Source: Planctomycetota bacterium (GTDB taxonomy: Bacteria; Planctomycetota; Planctomycetia; Pirellulales; UBA1268). Taken from it: a stretch of 15,089 nt of DNA. The position numbers and the translations under genes were made by a program. The notes beneath the pieces are model-generated. The model worked only from the letters and a program-made list of their open reading frames with translations. It was not told the DNA's origin and did no database searches. Each line of letters opens with the position of its first letter. Within the stretch, counting starts at the first letter, position 1. Location: the NCBI GenBank assembly GCA_003670825.1, contig QWQL01000167.1, forward strand, positions 1-15,089, read 5' to 3'. Below, one piece after another: positions 13,475 to 15,089 of this stretch.

Positions 13475-14656
13475 TCATGCCGCATCGACGAACCGACCGC
13501 CACGGGCGTCGCGACGGTCCGCCACGTCGATCGCGATCACCGCCGCACGGTCGCGATCCGGGCCCAGCGGCTCCCACCACAGCCGGCCGTCGGCTCCACG
13601 GCCCGCGACCATCGCCCATGCAGGCGCCGATGCCTCGATCCCGTGCGGATCACCGCCGAGGCCCAGATGGCAGGTCACGATGCCCTCCGATACGCGATCC
13701 AGACGCGGCAGCAGGCGGCGGATGCCGGCAGGGGCCGCCGGGGGATTGTCGGGCATCTGAAACGCGGCCTCGAACCAGCCCGCCAGAGCCTGCACCGCGT
13801 CGAACTCGACTTCGCACGAGGGCACGTCGCGTTGGGCCGCGGCCAGCCAGCGGTCGACGCACCGTCGCCAGGCCGACGCCAGCGGCTCGATTGCCGCCGC
13901 GGAAAACCCAGCGCCGCGGGCCACGGTCGCGGTCCAGCCGGCGATCGCCTCGGGGATTGCGACCGGCCCTGCGGCTGCCACCGCGCGGAGCAGGGGCATC
14001 ACCGTCGGCGATTCCTCCCGGGCCACGGTCTCCGCGAACGCGGCCACGAGATCGACCGCGACACTTTCCGCCAGCGTGGGAGCGCGACCAGCCGAGCCGC
14101 ATGGCCGGCCGGTCGCACTGCATGTCGGGTCGAGATCGTGGCCGTGGCGGATCGACAGCTTCCCATCGTCCCACGCAGCGCCGATGCCGAACGATCGCTG
14201 CCCGCCCCGGCCCGTGACGTCGGCCAGCGCCGCGTCGCGGTCGCCTGCGAGCAGCGTCAGCCGCACCGGCACGATCACGTTCTCCGGCCCCGGCCGACCC
14301 CGCGCGCCGGAGGCTGGCACTACGAGGCCGCGGCGGCTCCAGCGAACGAGCGGCCCGAGCACCGCCCGCGCTGCTCTGACCGACCTCCCGGCCACGCGGT
14401 CTGCCGTGCTCCGGGCCGCGACTGTGCCGTGCCACGGCCGCGCGGACCCTCGCCACTCGGCCGACACGAGCCAGTCGAAGGTGTCGCCGGCCAGCACGAG
14501 ATCGATGCCGTCGATCGCGTGGTAGGTGCCGTCGCGGCGAAAGCCGGCGCGGAGGGCGGCGCGGTGGATGGTGGCCGGCAGCATCCCCTGCCAGCCGCGG
14601 GATCCGCGCACGAGCGACCCATCTCCGATGGCCCAGTTAGACGTGACGACGAGCAT
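13475..14656 (-). CDS. Metallophosphoesterase-like protein, probably degenerate
   Basis: The 393-aa product has scattered traces of the calcineurin-like phosphoesterase fold. These are LVVTSNWAIGDG at 2-13 where SDxHxG is usual, LVLAGDTFDWL at 53-63 (intact GDxxD), LLAGDRDAAL at 135-144 where GNHD is usual, and RHGHDLDP at 170-177, like the HGHxxD of LpxH-type enzymes. The Asp and His of the first motif are replaced (N7, A9), and the third motif is GDRD, so catalytic competence is doubtful. The C-terminal half (about 195-393) is Ala-rich and helical, with no recognised domain. GGAGG lies 5 bases upstream of the ATG at 14656. The gene heads a minus-strand cluster with cutA and an unknown gene. 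Family membership is an inference from motif order; the protein could instead be an unrelated lineage-specific family. Confidence 0.55.
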   Translation of the reverse strand: MLVVTSNWAIGDGSLVRGSRGWQGMLPATIHRAALRAGFRRDGTYHAIDGIDLVLAGDTFDWLVSAEWRGSARPWHGTVAARSTADRVAGRSVRAARAVLGPLVRWSRRGLVVPASGARGRPGPENVIVPVRLTLLAGDRDAALADVTGRGGQRSFGIGAAWDDGKLSIRHGHDLDPTCSATGRPCGSAGRAPTLAESVAVDLVAAFAETVAREESPTVMPLLRAVAAAGPVAIPEAIAGWTATVARGAGFSAAAIEPLASAWRRCVDRWLAAAQRDVPSCEVEFDAVQALAGWFEAAFQMPDNPPAAPAGIRRLLPRLDRVSEGIVTCHLGLGGDPHGIEASAPAWAMVAGRGADGRLWWEPLGPDRDRAAVIAIDVADRRDARGGRFVDAA

Positions 14657-14661
14657 GCCTG

Positions 14662-14674
14662 CCTCCGATGGAGG
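14662..14674 (-). promoter_or_regulatory. Hairpin containing the Shine-Dalgarno of the phosphoesterase-like gene
   Basis: CCTCC, three bases, GGAGG forms a perfect 5-bp inverted repeat. On the minus strand the 3' arm GGAGG is the Shine-Dalgarno 5 bases before the ATG at 14656, so folding would hide it. A control role is inference. Confidence 0.45.
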
Positions 14675-14747
14675 TCATCGTCTGCCGGCCACGGTGAGGT
14701 TGATCGGCAGCCGCATGACCGGAGCAGTCGCGCAAACCCGTCCGATT

Positions 14748-14760
14748 GCACCAGTGGTGC
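14748..14760. other. 13-bp palindrome upstream of the phosphoesterase-like gene
   Basis: GCACCA, G, TGGTGC is a perfect inverted repeat with a single central base, about 92 bases upstream of the minus-strand start codon at 14656. Its symmetry and position fit a dimeric repressor operator, but no promoter hexamers were confidently placed beside it. Confidence 0.3.
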
Positions 14761-14779
14761 GGGGAGAATGCGTCCACAC

Positions 14780-14803
14780 GCAGCCGCAGGTTTGCGAACT
14801 GCG
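14780..14803 (+). repeat. Degenerate REP-like palindrome
   Basis: GCAG, CC, GCAGGTT, then AACTGCG resembles the plus-strand C-type elements that follow, but the foot is GCAG rather than GTAG and the stem carries a bulge. It looks like a decayed copy at the inner edge of the right cluster. Confidence 0.5.
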
Positions 14804-14814
14804 AGCCACCCCAC

Positions 14815-14929
14815 GTAGCCGCAGGTTTCCTACCCGCGAAGCACGCCAGACGGTGATGCAGGTAAAAAACATGCACCTACTCAAGCGGTCACCAGCGCAT
14901 CGCCGGGCGGTGCCGGAAAACCACCCCAC
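14815..14929. repeat. Right BIME-like unit 1 (115 bp)
   Basis: This unit contains a plus-strand GTAGCC-type palindrome at 14815-14838, with one T to C change in the stem, and a minus-strand GTAGGT-type palindrome at 14857-14880 with one stem mismatch. They are tail to tail, 18 bases apart. A 49-base linker (tcaagcggtcaccagcgcat...) follows. The same 115-bp arrangement recurs at 14965-15079 with a few substitutions. Confidence 0.8.
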
Positions 14930-14964
14930 GTAGCCGCAGGTTTCCTACCTGCGAAGCCCACCAC
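14930..14964 (+). repeat. Single REP-like palindrome, 35-bp short unit
   Basis: A perfect GTAG, CC, GCAGGT, ttcct, ACCTGC element lies at 14930-14953, followed by gaagcccacc and the next element. It duplicates the one at 14965-14988 exactly, so this part of the cluster has grown by a 35-bp step rather than a full 115-bp unit. Confidence 0.8.
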
Positions 14965-15079
14965 GTAGCCGCAGGTTTCCTACCTGCGAAGCCCGCCAGA
15001 CGGTGATGCAGGTAGAAAAACCTGCACCTACTCAAGCGGTCACCAGCGCATCGCCAGTGGTGCCGGAAAAGCTCCCCAC
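14965..15079. repeat. Right BIME-like unit 2 (115 bp)
   Basis: This unit contains a perfect plus-strand C-type palindrome at 14965-14988 and a minus-strand T-type palindrome at 15007-15031, followed by a 48-base linker nearly identical to that of unit 1. A further plus-strand element begins at 15080 and is cut by the window end at 15089, so the array continues beyond it. Confidence 0.8.
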
Positions 15080-15089
15080 GTAGCCGCAG

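Noticed and set aside
13310..14818. Plus-strand open frame of 502 codons across the phosphoesterase-like and cutA genes
   Set aside because: It runs antisense through two genes, is rich in Arg/Pro/Ala, and has no recognisable domain or ribosome binding site.

Overview
The window is a high-G+C bacterial chromosome segment that most resembles the Planctomycetota (Pirellulales-like). This rests on the combination of a three-gene menaquinone-type succinate dehydrogenase, a stand-alone secretin with a long N-terminal extension, a PAS-GAF-receiver protein without a kinase domain and several lineage-restricted hypothetical proteins. The taxonomic call is an inference; there is no rRNA in the window to anchor it. 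No tRNA, CRISPR array, prophage or insertion sequence was seen.

Layout, left to right. Bases 1-204 hold two identical 80-bp copies of an inverted pair of REP-like palindromes. Then, on the minus strand, come a family 4 uracil-DNA glycosylase (205-951) behind a DEAD-box RNA helicase (1004-2419), which read in the order helicase, then glycosylase. A 313-base gap follows. Next is the succinate dehydrogenase operon sdhC-sdhA-sdhB on the minus strand (6437 down to 2733, with 29- and 31-base gaps). A compact divergent promoter region (6438-6639) separates sdhC from a plus-strand PAS-GAF-receiver protein (6640-8232). Further right on the plus strand are a secretin-domain protein (8364-11201) and, overlapping its stop codon, a small DUF423 membrane protein (11198-11590). 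The remaining genes are on the minus strand: a degenerate metallophosphoesterase-like protein (14656-13475), CutA (13440-13114), an unrecognised 163-aa protein (13094-12603) and a secreted TPR protein with three 18-residue C-terminal repeats (12474-11599). The right edge (14780-15089) is another cluster of the same REP-like palindromes.

How the parts work together. SdhCAB would form the membrane-bound complex that oxidises succinate and reduces quinone. Its promoter lies back to back with that of the receiver protein, so co-regulation is possible but unproven. The helicase and glycosylase appear co-transcribed, with a hairpin between them. Secretin and DUF423 are translationally coupled by position.

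The most noteworthy signal outside genes is the family of GTAG-footed hairpins at both edges. Their stem base covaries (C-G or T-A), they occur in inverted pairs, and they are tandemly amplified with 101-bp (left) and 115-bp (right) periods. This is the architecture of REP/BIME elements mobilised by RAYT transposases, although no such transposase lies in this window. The next most interesting items are the divergent sdhC/receiver promoters with a hairpin beside the sdhC ribosome binding site, the kinase-less sensor-receiver protein, and the metallophosphoesterase-like protein lacking key metal ligands.
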